This document shows, one piece after another, positions 1-9,500 of a stretch of DNA of 64,000 nt. This DNA comes from Natronosalvus hydrolyticus. Lineage in GTDB: Archaea > Halobacteriota > Halobacteria > Halobacteriales > Natrialbaceae. Each line of letters starts with the position of its first letter. The stretch's first letter is position 1. A model generated the notes under the pieces. It made no database searches, had not been told where the DNA came from, and saw nothing but the letters and a program-made list of their open reading frames with translations. The DNA lies in NCBI GenBank assembly GCA_025517525.1, contig JAOPJZ010000002.1:434001-498000 (forward strand), written 5' to 3'. The position numbers and the translations under genes were made by a program.

Positions 1-339
1 CACGTCGAGCAACAGCGGCGTATCAATCTCGCCTGCCTGCCAGTCCTCGAGCGCGTTCGACGCCCCGGCCCCGGTGACCGTCCCGCTGTCGTCTGCGTAG
101 TAGTCGACAGTACGGCCGGCCGCCACCCCGGTGCCACCCTCGCCAAACCCGCCGACGCCGAATCCACCCTCGCCGTAGCCAGCCAGTTCATCGCCGCTTG
201 CACTGACCGCACTCGCTCCGGTCGCCACTCCGACCAGACCGAGAAACGTCCGTCTCGAGGCGGCTAATAGGTCCGTTCTCGACGCATCCGACGGTTTCGA
301 ATACGGTCGGACTGGCCGATCGGTGTCAGAGTCAGTCAT
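1..339 (-). CDS. Tat-exported protein of tail operon (partial, runs off left edge)
   Basis: I read 113 codons from an ATG at 339-337 to the window edge with no stop. The N-terminus has a basic region and a twin-arginine motif (SRRTFLGLVG, about residues 28-37), then a hydrophobic stretch and AVSASG, which together look like a Tat signal peptide. A Gly-rich stretch follows (GYGEGGFGVGGFGEGG), with a Tyr-Tyr-Ala-Asp-Asp-Ser segment after it. The start overlaps the stop of the upstream tail-fibre gene in the octamer ATGACTGA, so the two are probably translationally coupled. The mature part is truncated here and I do not recognise the family. The role in the injection or tail structure is unknown; export across the membrane is inferred from the signal. 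Confidence 0.75.
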   Translation of the reverse strand, partial: MTDSDTDRPVRPYSKPSDASRTDLLAASRRTFLGLVGVATGASAVSASGDELAGYGEGGFGVGGFGEGGTGVAAGRTVDYYADDSGTVTGAGASNALEDWQAGEIDTPLLLDV

Positions 340-1180
340 CGACCTTCGTCGAAGGCTCGTCGCGTGCCTCAAGGCTGTCGAGTCGCTCCTCGAGCGCAGC
401 TAGACGAGCTCGCAACGTTTCGTTCTCGGCTTCGAGCGTCTCGATTCGGACCCCGTCTGCGGCTCGCTGGTCACGAAGATCCTCGATCCGCTCGGACAAC
501 CCCTGAATCGCCGCGAACGCCACGCCGTCGGCGTCAACCGTCGCGATCGACCCGTCGTCTCCCTCGAGGTCGAACGCGTCCTGGAAGTCCTCGGCCATCG
601 GGCCGACGTGTCGACCCGTGTCGGCGTCTGTGAACGTCCAGGAGTTGATCTCGAGTGACTCCACGCCCGCGAGTGTGGCTTCGGTATCGACCGGCTCGAT
701 CGCGGTTTTGGCTGCTCGCGCACTCGTCGTGTTGAACGCCGGCGCGTAGATGGGCATCTGCGAGCGGACTTCGTCGGGACCTTTCGACAAGAACTGGGTG
801 TTCTTCGAATCGGCGAGAACGATGGCACCCTGGTGGATCGCCATCGCACCGTTGCCCACCGACCGTGTCATGTCGTCCGTTTCGAACGTGTACGAGGAGA
901 TGGTGACGGAGCCGTCGAAACCCTCGAGCTGGAGGGTTCCGTCCTCGTCGAAGGTTCCCATCGCGAGGATCGGTTCCCAAGAACTACCATCGCCTTCATA
1001 GACGATTCCCGTGTCCGTCTCGAGGAACTTCGCCCCGTCTTTCGCCTCGTAGTCCTCCCGGTTGTCGGCGATATCTCGAAGCTCCACGTCGACGTCCAGT
1101 CGTTCAAAGTTGTCGTTCAGCGGAACGTGCCAGTCCTGGGCGCCCTGTTCTGGGGTGTTGTAGTCGTGATTGTTTGCCAT
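332..1180 (-). CDS. Tail fibre-like protein with S74-type intramolecular chaperone domain
   Basis: 282 residues. The N-terminal half is acidic and beta-rich (GIVYEGDGSSWEP, DGTLQLEGFDGSVTISS). The region around residues 145-230 matches the layout of the endosialidase-type intramolecular chaperone (peptidase S74 family): an SARAAKTAIEPV segment, a short beta region, then GRHVGPMAEDF and DADGVAFAAIQGL. It ends in a heptad-rich coiled coil (about residues 230-275, Leu/Glu/Arg). In phage tail fibres this domain helps trimerise the fibre and is often cleaved off afterwards. It lies 13 nt after the tail tube gene and overlaps the following exported protein, so it belongs to the same leftward operon. 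Whether it auto-cleaves cannot be told from sequence alone. Confidence 0.75.
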   Translation of the reverse strand: MANNHDYNTPEQGAQDWHVPLNDNFERLDVDVELRDIADNREDYEAKDGAKFLETDTGIVYEGDGSSWEPILAMGTFDEDGTLQLEGFDGSVTISSYTFETDDMTRSVGNGAMAIHQGAIVLADSKNTQFLSKGPDEVRSQMPIYAPAFNTTSARAAKTAIEPVDTEATLAGVESLEINSWTFTDADTGRHVGPMAEDFQDAFDLEGDDGSIATVDADGVAFAAIQGLSERIEDLRDQRAADGVRIETLEAENETLRARLAALEERLDSLEARDEPSTKVDD

Positions 1181-1193
1181 CGTTCACACCCCA

Positions 1194-1640
1194 CTACTGT
1201 TCGATTCGCACCATCTTGTCGAAGGCCACCGTAATCGACTCCGTCGCGACGTCACCATCTGCGCCGGCATCGAGTTTCGGTGGATCGTACACTTTGATCC
1301 AGGCGCCCTGGAACTCCCATCTGATCTGTGGCGCACCCTCTTCGTCCATCATAACGACGGCGAGTTCTTTCCGTCCGTCATCGACATCGCCCATTCGAAC
1401 TTCTTCGGCCCAATCGAAAATTCGAGTGTCTCCTGGCTGAACCCCCCGTTCCATCTCCAGATCTGCGAAGTGGGTTTGTCCCCAGATCTTTTTCTCCCAG
1501 TCGGGTTCGTCACCCTCCCGATACTCACCCTGTTCTGTCCACCGTGTCGGAATGTCGACTGATTGCCATCCCGGTACTTCGACGTCGTCGATCTCTACTT
1601 TGAATCGTCCCGTCCGCATTGGTCCGTGTCTGTCTGGCAT
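1194..1640 (-). CDS. Tail tube protein, gp19 / contractile injection system type
   Basis: 148 residues, the usual size for the T4 gp19-like tube proteins shared by phage tails and contractile injection systems. The family pattern is clear: GRFKVEIDDVEVPGWQSVD at the N-terminus, EYREGDEPDWEKKIWGQTHF, LEMERGVQPGDTRIFDW, then IRWEFQGAWIKVYDPPKLDA and TESITVAFDKMVRIEQ. A GGGGGA ribosome-binding site lies 4 nt before the ATG at 1640. This is the first gene of a leftward operon (tube, fibre, exported protein). Sheath, baseplate and ATPase genes would be expected beyond the left edge if this is a full injection system. A provirus is the alternative. Confidence 0.85.
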   Translation of the reverse strand: MPDRHGPMRTGRFKVEIDDVEVPGWQSVDIPTRWTEQGEYREGDEPDWEKKIWGQTHFADLEMERGVQPGDTRIFDWAEEVRMGDVDDGRKELAVVMMDEEGAPQIRWEFQGAWIKVYDPPKLDAGADGDVATESITVAFDKMVRIEQ

Positions 1641-1830
1641 GATATCCCCCGGTATTGCATAGGTCGGGTATCGATTCCTGCACAGGAACGATACCTTCTT
1701 GCATTCGAGACTTATCTACATTCATTTAAGTTTGAGCTAACTACAGGGTAAGCTACCTACTTACGATGGAGTAACCTCTCAGCAACGCGAACGCGTCAGG
1801 GTCGATAGATGCTTTCCCATCAAATACTCA

Positions 1831-1840
1831 ACTTTATATT
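1831..1840 (+). promoter_or_regulatory. Likely TATA box of the repeat lipoprotein gene
   Basis: An AT-rich ACTTTATATT lies about 36-45 nt before the ATG at 1876 in otherwise GC-rich DNA. The spacing allows transcription to start some 10 nt upstream of the ATG, giving a very short or no leader. A TTG at 1843 in the same frame would fall near the predicted transcription start and is not preferred. Confidence 0.5.
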
Positions 1841-1875
1841 GATTGGGTAGTGACACCAAACAACAACCGATAGCT

Positions 1876-3330
1876 ATGAAACGTAGAACGTTTATCTCGG
1901 CGGCCACTGCTGGTACGGTCGTTCTAGCGGGGTGCTCCAGTAGCGAGGGGGATGATCAGGACGATTCGGCTGATTGGGAACTCGACGACGATACCGGACC
2001 AAATGAGGACGATTCAAACGGAGATAGCTCCGATACCGATTCGGACGATGTCGGATCCGATAGCGACCCGGAGGACGTACTGCACCAGATGGTCACGCAT
2101 CTGAACGAGGGAAACGTTAGCCTCGCTAACGACCTTCTTCACGAAGAGTCACCTCGTTCGTTCGGACCAGCGGCACTCCCACTGGACGCCTACGTCGTCG
2201 AAGACACAGAACCGGTCGAAACCGAAAGTGAGGGCGAGAGCCTGCGACTGGTACTCAGTGACGCTGGTGAAACCGCGACGTTCGAATACACGCTACGGCA
2301 GGAGGGGACGGAGTGGGCAATCTTCGAGTGGGAGCTTCTGCGCCAGTGGGAGGAGAGATCGAGCAGCGAAGACGGGCGCGCTCCCGAGGACGACCCGGAG
2401 GACGTTTTGCGTCAGCTCGTCGCTCATTTGAACGACGGAGACACCACTCTCGCCAACGACCTCCTCCATCCCGATTCCTCTCGATCATTCGGGGCGGGAG
2501 CGCTTCCGATAGACGCGTACCTGATCGATGAAATAGCATCGATCGAAAGCGGAACCGCGCGTGCCGTCGTACGGATCGTACTCAGTGACGATGGCGAATC
2601 GGCGACGTTCGAGTATACACTTCAGCAGGATGATGGGGGACAGTGGGCTATCTTAGACTGGGACCTTCGTCGCGGGTGGAGCGAGGACGAACGCGATTCT
2701 CAAGCCGATCCCGAAGACGTGCTGGGTCAGATGATCGACCATCTGAACGGCGAAAATGTCAGCCTCGCAAACGACCTTCTCCATATAGAGTCGCCCCGTT
2801 CGTTCACCCAGGATTCACTTCCGCAGGATGTGTACGTCATCGAGGAGATAGAACCGGTCGAATCTGGAAGCGAACGCGTCGTCGTACGGATGGTGCTCAG
2901 CGACGCCGGGGAATCGGCGACGTTCGAGTACACGCTCGAGCAGAGTAAAACGGGACGGTGGGACATCTTCGACTGGCATCTCCGAAGTGGGTGGGGCCAA
3001 GAAGCGGATGGCACCGAGGAACGAATCTCCTATGAGGACCCCGAGACAGTCCTGCGTCAGATGGTTACCTCCCTGAACGACGGAAATCTCAGACTGGCCA
3101 ACGATTTGCTCCACGTAGACTCATCTCGGTCGTTCACGCAAGCCTCCCTCCCGATGGATGCGTATGCTATCGACGAGATAGAATCGATCGAATCTGGAAG
3201 CGAACGGGCCGTCGTTCGGTTGGTGCTCAGCGATGCCGGCGAATCAGCGACGTTCGAGTACACGCTTCGACAGGCAGGATCTGCACGGTGGGCCGTCTTC
3301 GACTGGGAGGTCGTCAAACACTGGAAGTGA
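1876..3330 (+). CDS. Secreted lipoprotein built of four tandem ~95-residue repeats
   Basis: 484 residues from ATG 1876. The start MKRRTFISAATAGTVVLAGC combines a basic RR pair with a lipobox (LAGC, Cys20), so the protein should be exported and lipid-anchored on the outer face of the membrane. An Asp/Ser-rich linker (about residues 24-62) leads to four repeats at about 64-158, 173-268, 278-373 and 388-483. Each runs DPEDVLxQMVxHLNxGN, LANDLLHxxSxRSF, LPxDAYxIxEIE, then VLSDAGESATFEYTL and ending WxxFDWxLxxxW. Repeats 3 and 4 are the most alike. The repeats are predicted alpha-beta folds resembling small periplasmic DUF4878/NTF2-like modules, but I do not recognise the family with confidence. 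No operon partner; a hairpin repeat lies just downstream. Confidence 0.85.
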   Translation: MKRRTFISAATAGTVVLAGCSSSEGDDQDDSADWELDDDTGPNEDDSNGDSSDTDSDDVGSDSDPEDVLHQMVTHLNEGNVSLANDLLHEESPRSFGPAALPLDAYVVEDTEPVETESEGESLRLVLSDAGETATFEYTLRQEGTEWAIFEWELLRQWEERSSSEDGRAPEDDPEDVLRQLVAHLNDGDTTLANDLLHPDSSRSFGAGALPIDAYLIDEIASIESGTARAVVRIVLSDDGESATFEYTLQQDDGGQWAILDWDLRRGWSEDERDSQADPEDVLGQMIDHLNGENVSLANDLLHIESPRSFTQDSLPQDVYVIEEIEPVESGSERVVVRMVLSDAGESATFEYTLEQSKTGRWDIFDWHLRSGWGQEADGTEERISYEDPETVLRQMVTSLNDGNLRLANDLLHVDSSRSFTQASLPMDAYAIDEIESIESGSERAVVRLVLSDAGESATFEYTLRQAGSARWAVFDWEVVKHWK

Positions 3331-3348
3331 TGCGTGGAGCGGATTGCA

Positions 3349-3438
3349 CTGAGAGGTTTTCCAAACCTGAACCGATGCGTGAAACCGATTGCTGTTTCCC
3401 GGTTTCACTCATCAGTCGGCGTTTGGGAGGGTACTGAG
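3349..3438 (+). repeat. Dispersed palindromic repeat, copy A (miniature element-like)
   Basis: An 80-bp core (3354-3433) flanked on both sides by CTGAG. It has terminal inverted segments (TTTTCCAAAC ... GTTTGGGAGGGTA) and an inner stem GATGCGTGAAACCG / CGGTTTCACTCATC, which is imperfect in this copy. It sits between two convergent genes and could also act as a terminator. The same sequence recurs at 51.8, 61.2 and 63.3 kb. This copy is the most diverged of the four. Confidence 0.85.
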
Positions 3439-3504
3439 GACGAACGATCGGCCTCAAGCCGATAAAATCGCTTGCAAGCTACTCTCGGAAGCACCCAACG
3501 TGGT

Positions 3505-6500
3505 TCAAGGACGCCGACCCAAAGCCACCGCAACAGCTAACAAGACGAAGAGGGTAGCCAGATGGCCGAAGCCGGGCGTGCTATCGTCAGCCATATCGTC
3601 GTCAGTGTCGAGCGACGCATCGTCTTCATCACCGGTTTCTATGCCATCATCGTCAGGTTCGTCTTCGGTAGCAGTTTGCGTCCCGTCCTCATCGTCGGCC
3701 TCGTTTCCGGAGCCGGCCTGCGTTCCGTCATCGTCCGCTCCATCGTCGTCATCTCCCACATCGGTAGTGTCGTCGGCATCATCCGTCTCATCTACGTCCG
3801 ACTCGTCGTCATCTTCCTCGTCCGCGACAGCACTCACGTCGATGACCGCCGACTCGAGGGTTCCATCAACGTCTAGCTGGATCTCGTGGCTCCCATCTTC
3901 GAATTCGCCGGCATCGATTTCGTAGCTCAGTTGGGTCGATTCCCCGGCCTCGAGGTCCACCGAGGAAGTTTCGTACACGACGCCGTCGATCAGCAACTCG
4001 ACAATGGCCGTTCCGGATTCCTCCCCGACGTTTTCGATGGTTACCGTGGCGGTAACAGGTTCGGTTTCGTCAACCGTCGTCGGAACGTCGAAGGATTCGA
4101 TGGAGAACGAAGCGGGGTCCGGAGCGGGTGCCGGCATCGTTGGCGGCGGAGAACCACCTTCACCGTCGTCGCTATCGTCTTCGTCCTCGTCGTCGCTGTC
4201 CTCGTCATCACTGTCGTCATCGCCCCCTTCAATTGGCTCGAGCACCGTGTCGAGCGTCTGTTCGCCGGTGTCGATAGTGACATCGTCGACAGTCGTGTTC
4301 TCGAATCCAGGCGCTTCGAACCGGACCTCGTACGTCCCCGGCTCGAGCAGTGGATGTTCGTAGACGCCCGTGGTTTCGTCGGTCATCGTTGGGTACTCTT
4401 CGCCCGCAGGGCCGAGCAGCCCATCAACGTCGACGAGAACGACCGTCGCGGCCACCGCCTCGCCATCGGACGCGTTCGTCACCTCACCAGTGAGCGTGCC
4501 GGTGGTTGCTGCCGCCTCGAGGTCGACGTTATGGGTGGTTTCCTCGTCTTCGATGATCGCCAGATTGCTCACCGTGAGTGGCTCGTACTCGTCGGCGTCG
4601 ACCGCGAGGTCGTACGTTCCCGGATCGACGGTGAGTTCGTAGGTTCCGTCACTATCGGAAGTCGTCTCGGCGACAACATCGCTCCCGGCGATTACCTCAA
4701 TGGCAGCCCCATCGACAGGGGTTCCGTCACCGGCGTCGGTCACCACTCCTGCAATTGTGCCCGGTTCCTCGACCGGATCTACTGGCGGTTCCCCGAGGAA
4801 CGGATCGAATCGAACCTGTTCACTCACAGCGTCACCCTGTCCGTCCGCGAGGGTCCCTTCGACCGGGTCCTCGACGCCGCCGCTTGGGCCGGAGTCGTCT
4901 CCCCACCAGTTATCACGGGCGTCGAAGGAGTAGTTTCCGTAGAGTTCAGCTTCGACACCGAGTGTGTTGTTCGCCATCGCGTTGTCGGTGAACTCAACCT
5001 CATCGAGAATCGACTGATTGAGATAGCCGTAATCAAAGGTCCACATTCCAGCCTCGACGTGGTCCTCGAACACGTTGTCGGTGATCGTCGCGGAGGACTC
5101 GTCGTGGTCGACCCCGTGATCGAGCAGATAGACGCCGTAGTTGTTGCCGATCATCGTGTTGTTCTCGAGGGTCACGTTCCAGTTATCCACGTAGACGCCC
5201 CGGTGAGCGTCGGTGAACGTCGAATCACGAACGGTGAGCTTGCCGAAGTCGAAGGTCGTGGCGACCCCGTTCGTGCCACCCGTACTCTCGATGTCGGTCA
5301 CGGTAACCGCTGCCCCGGCGTCAGCGAAGACACCGTGGGTGCTCGGCTCGAGCTCGAGTTCCTCGATAGTAACGTTAGTTGCGCCGTCGATGTGAACACC
5401 ATCATTATAGTTCACGATCTTGAGGCCTTCGACGTGTACGTCCTCGGTAACTTCGACGGTAATCGCAGTGCCGAGGGTCCCCTCACCATCGAGTGTCGGC
5501 GCTGGACCGGCCGCGGTAAGCGTGAGCGGCTTGTCAATGGTGATCTCCTCATTGAAGGTCCCGAACTCGAGACAGACGGTGTCGCCGGCGTCTGCGGCGT
5601 CGATCGCGTCCTGGATGTCCTCGCCCTCCGCCACGACGGCGTCACACGCGCCGACGTCTTCCGTGACGCCCACCTCTCGTTCGAAGCTTCCCGTCGTGCC
5701 GTCTTCGGTTTCGACGGTCAGTTCGACCGTGTAGGTTCCATCCGCATCGTAGGTGTGGTTGATCGTGCCTTCGTCCGTCGTCTCAGTCGTCCCGTCGCCG
5801 AAGTCCCACTCGTAGTGGGCTATCTCGAGGTCGTCGTTCGTGTCACTCTCGAAGGTGCACTCGAGCCCGTTACAGTCGGCGGTAAACGAGCCGAGTTTCC
5901 CGGTCCAAGGGTCGAAGTGAACGTTTTCGACCGGGTCGCCGCTGAGTATCCAGGGCGTGATCGAATCGCCGTCCCCGTCAGCAATGGCTCCAGTCTGCGG
6001 GTCCTCGAGGTCGCCGCTGGGACCACTCGTGTCGCCCCACCAGTTCTCCGTGAGATCGAGTTCGCCCGAGCCGGATTCGTATCTAGCCCCGTCAGCGTTA
6101 CCAGTAATATCGTTGTCCGAGACCGTCACGTCAACGGCGGTGCTGTCGATCAACAGTCCGATCTCGTCGTTGTCACGGATCTCATTCTCGGTAATCGAGA
6201 GTCCCACGAGGTCACCGAAACCGATGCCGAAGGCCAGGCCGTGTTCGGTATTGTTCGCGACGATGTTGTTCGAGACGTCGACGCCGTCACCGTTCATGTC
6301 GCTTCCCCATTCACCGGCGATGCCCTGGACGCCATCGGTGATCTTGTTTTCGGTGATGGTCAGATTCTCACTTTCGGCCACCAGAATGCCGTGGGCTCCA
6401 CTGCCCTCGACTGTGTTGTTTCGGATTTCAGCGCCGGCAACCGGGCCATCCATCACGTTACTCGATTCCCCGCCGCCGATAGCGTAGTCCTCGAAGATAT

Positions 6501-9500
6501 CGTCGAGTTCTCGGTTGGCATCAACGACGGTATTGTCGGTCACCGCCACGTCTTCGCTGTCCTGGAACTCGATGGCACTCCCATCGAGCGTCTCGAGGGA
6601 GTTCCCCTTAACAGCGGTCCGATCGCTGCGCTGGACGAAGATGCCGCTGCTCGTGGCGTCTATCTCGTTGTCGGCCACTATGGTGTCCGCACTCCACTCG
6701 ATCGCGATCGCCTGTCGGTTCGTGTCGCTGATCGTGTTGTCGCTCACCGAGGCGTTCGGACTGTCCGAGAGCCTGACTGCGTGGTCGCCCATGGTCGAGA
6801 ACGTGGACGCCTCGACGACCACGCCGGGGCTGTCCCAGATTGAGACGGCACCACGGTCGACGACACCCGAGGCTAGAATGTTGGCGGTCGGCCCGTCAGT
6901 TACCTCGAGGTCACGTATCTCCATGTCAGTTCCATTGATGACCTGGACTGGCGAGACGACGCCGTCGAAATGCTGTCCCTCGAGGGTGACGTCCTCGACG
7001 TCGATCAGAATTACCTGCCCTGCATCCGTCGGAATCGAGGGGGCGGTTTCGTTCGCAATGAAAACGACGGGCTCGCCCCCAACTTCGTTGTCCGTGATCG
7101 TCAGCGACGTTCCGGACTGTTCGGACGCGTCGGTGAGCAACACCCCCGTTTCGAGGGTATTGTCCGTGATCGTATGCCCAGTCGTTCCAGCGATGCGGAG
7201 ATCGTCCAGCCCGCTCGAGATGTCGTTGTCGTGGACATCGATATCGTCCCCGTTGAGCCTGAGCCCGGTGTCACCGGCGACGACGACGTTATGCTCGACT
7301 GTCGACGCATCACGGACGTAAATTCCGGAATATGCGGCGTCGATAATGAAGTTGTGAGCGATGGTGGCACGATTCCAGGTCCTGATTGCAACGCTGTCTG
7401 TCTGCCCGTCGATCGTGTTGTTGGTCACGGTCGCGTCAAACCCGACATCGATGCCATCGCCGTTGTCGGTGAGGGTATTGGCGTGGACCACGGCATCGTC
7501 TGGCGAGCCGATATCCATCGCTCCTTCGCTGTGTGCCTCGATGACGGTGTGTTCGATCGTAACCCCGTCGGGATCATTACCAGGGGAACCTCCGACAATT
7601 CCGTAGTGGCCGTTTTCTCGAATCGTCGCGTTAGCCACTGTTGTGCCGTCATGGAAACGAATATCGATACCGGATTCAGCGTAGTCTTCGATCTCGACCC
7701 CGTCTATCGTTACGTCCGCAGCGTCGATGGTAAACGCCGTCTCGTTCGCACCGTCCTCCCCGTCGAGAACGGGCCGCTCACCGTCGAACCCGACGATCTC
7801 GAGTCCTTCCTTGTCGATAACCACTGACTCGGCGTAGGTGCCGCCCGCGACCGCGATCACGTCACCCGGGCTGGCGGCGTCGACAGCTTCCTGGATCGTG
7901 CCGTTTTCGGGGACGAAGTAGTCGGATTCGCCGACAAATACCGTTTCGGTGTGGCCGTCGACGTCGGTTTTCTCGTCGGAAACGGTGAGATCGTACACTC
8001 CCCACTCGTCGAAGCCATCGAGTTCGATTTGGATGGTCTCGGTCTCGTAGGCCTCGAGTTTGATCGTCTCGACAACCTCATCGCCATCTCTGTCGACCGT
8101 TACGTCCTGGCTCACCGCTTCGCTCTTGACGTTCTCGTAAATGAGTTCGAGTTCGATCGACTCGCCAGGGTTGACTGACTCGTTGACCAGCCGTGCGTCC
8201 CTGAACTGGAGTGGATCTCCGAGCACCTGGACCGTCCCGATGTCGAGTAGTTCCTCGTCCCCCTCTGCAGTCTCTTCACTGAGGGTGACTGTGTAGATCC
8301 CAACTTCGTCAACTTCGTTGGGCGGCACGGCCAGTGAATCCTCGAGTTCCCCGTTCGCCGGAATCGTGTTTGTTCCGAGAGTAGTGGGCTCCAGGTCCTC
8401 TCCCAGGATCGGTATGAACTGCACCGTCGTCTGGTGAGTGTCTTCCTCGTCGCCGATGTTTCGAACTGTCGCGTCGAATGGGAGGCTTTCGTCCACGAGA
8501 ATGCGGTTCTGGGTAAGTTCACCGTCGGTGATGAACGTCGCTTCCTCGCGCACGTCGATCGTGCCCACAGAGCGGTTGTCGACGCCGACGCTCCCGTCTT
8601 CGCCGTCGATCGTGACGTCGTACGTGCCCGCCTCATCGATGCTCGTCTCGAAGGTAACCGACGCCACCCCGTTGCCGTCGATGTCGAACGTCTTCGTGTC
8701 GTGTTCGACCCCGTCGAGCAGCATCGACACGTCGTAGTCTCCGCCAGATCCGCCGAGGTTCTCGAACGTCGCTTCGACGACGACCTCCTCGCCGGCCAGA
8801 ACCGGATCGGACTCGAACTCGGCATCGGCCATGTACACCGTATCGACCTGTGGAAGCACCAACAGCGAGTCGACGAACTCCCCGTCGACGCTCACGTCGT
8901 ACTCGCCGGGCTCCTCGACTGCCGATTCCAGCGTCACGTCGCGTTCACCATAGGCGGGGACCTCGACCGGTGTCTCGAGGACATCGGTTTCCTCGCCGTC
9001 GACCTCGAGTGTCGCCGCGTGGGTGACCGTCTCGCTGCCTGTGTTTCTGAGCGTGACGTCGACGCTGAAGGTATCGGGGTCTGGGTCACCGAAATCTTCG
9101 ACGATAGCTTCCTCTCGCAACTCGGCCTCGACAACGACGATCGGTTCGTCGGGTTCGGTACCCGTCCAGGCGTCGGTGTGCCCGTTCGTTCCCTGAACTG
9201 CCTGCGTGTCCTGACTCGAGACGCCCACGCCCGCGTCGATGGCGCGGTAGGTGGTCAAATCACTGACGCCCGCTCGAGTCGGAACGAACACCGATCCGTC
9301 AGAAACGATCGGGGAAGCGAGAACGCTTTCGTCACCGAAAAACCACTGCTCGTCGCCGGATTCCGTATCAAACGCATAGACGCCTGCTGCCTCGTCGAAG
9401 CCACGAGTGGTCGTCAGAAACACGGTTTCGTCCGCAACTGTGGGTGTCCCCGTGAGAAGTCCCTCGTCGACTTCGTACTCCTGGTCGAGGGTACCATCAG

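Noticed and set aside
1843..1875. TTG start 33 nt upstream for the repeat lipoprotein
   Set aside because: The TTG start would add 11 residues before a complete signal peptide and lies almost at the predicted transcription start. ATG 1876 gives a perfect lipoprotein signal.
3886..6843. A very long open frame on the plus strand inside the giant surface protein gene
   Set aside because: It is the mirror of a GC-rich acidic gene. The translation is full of Arg/Val with no domain motifs, while the minus-strand frame has clear PQQ, CARDB and beta-helix repeats.
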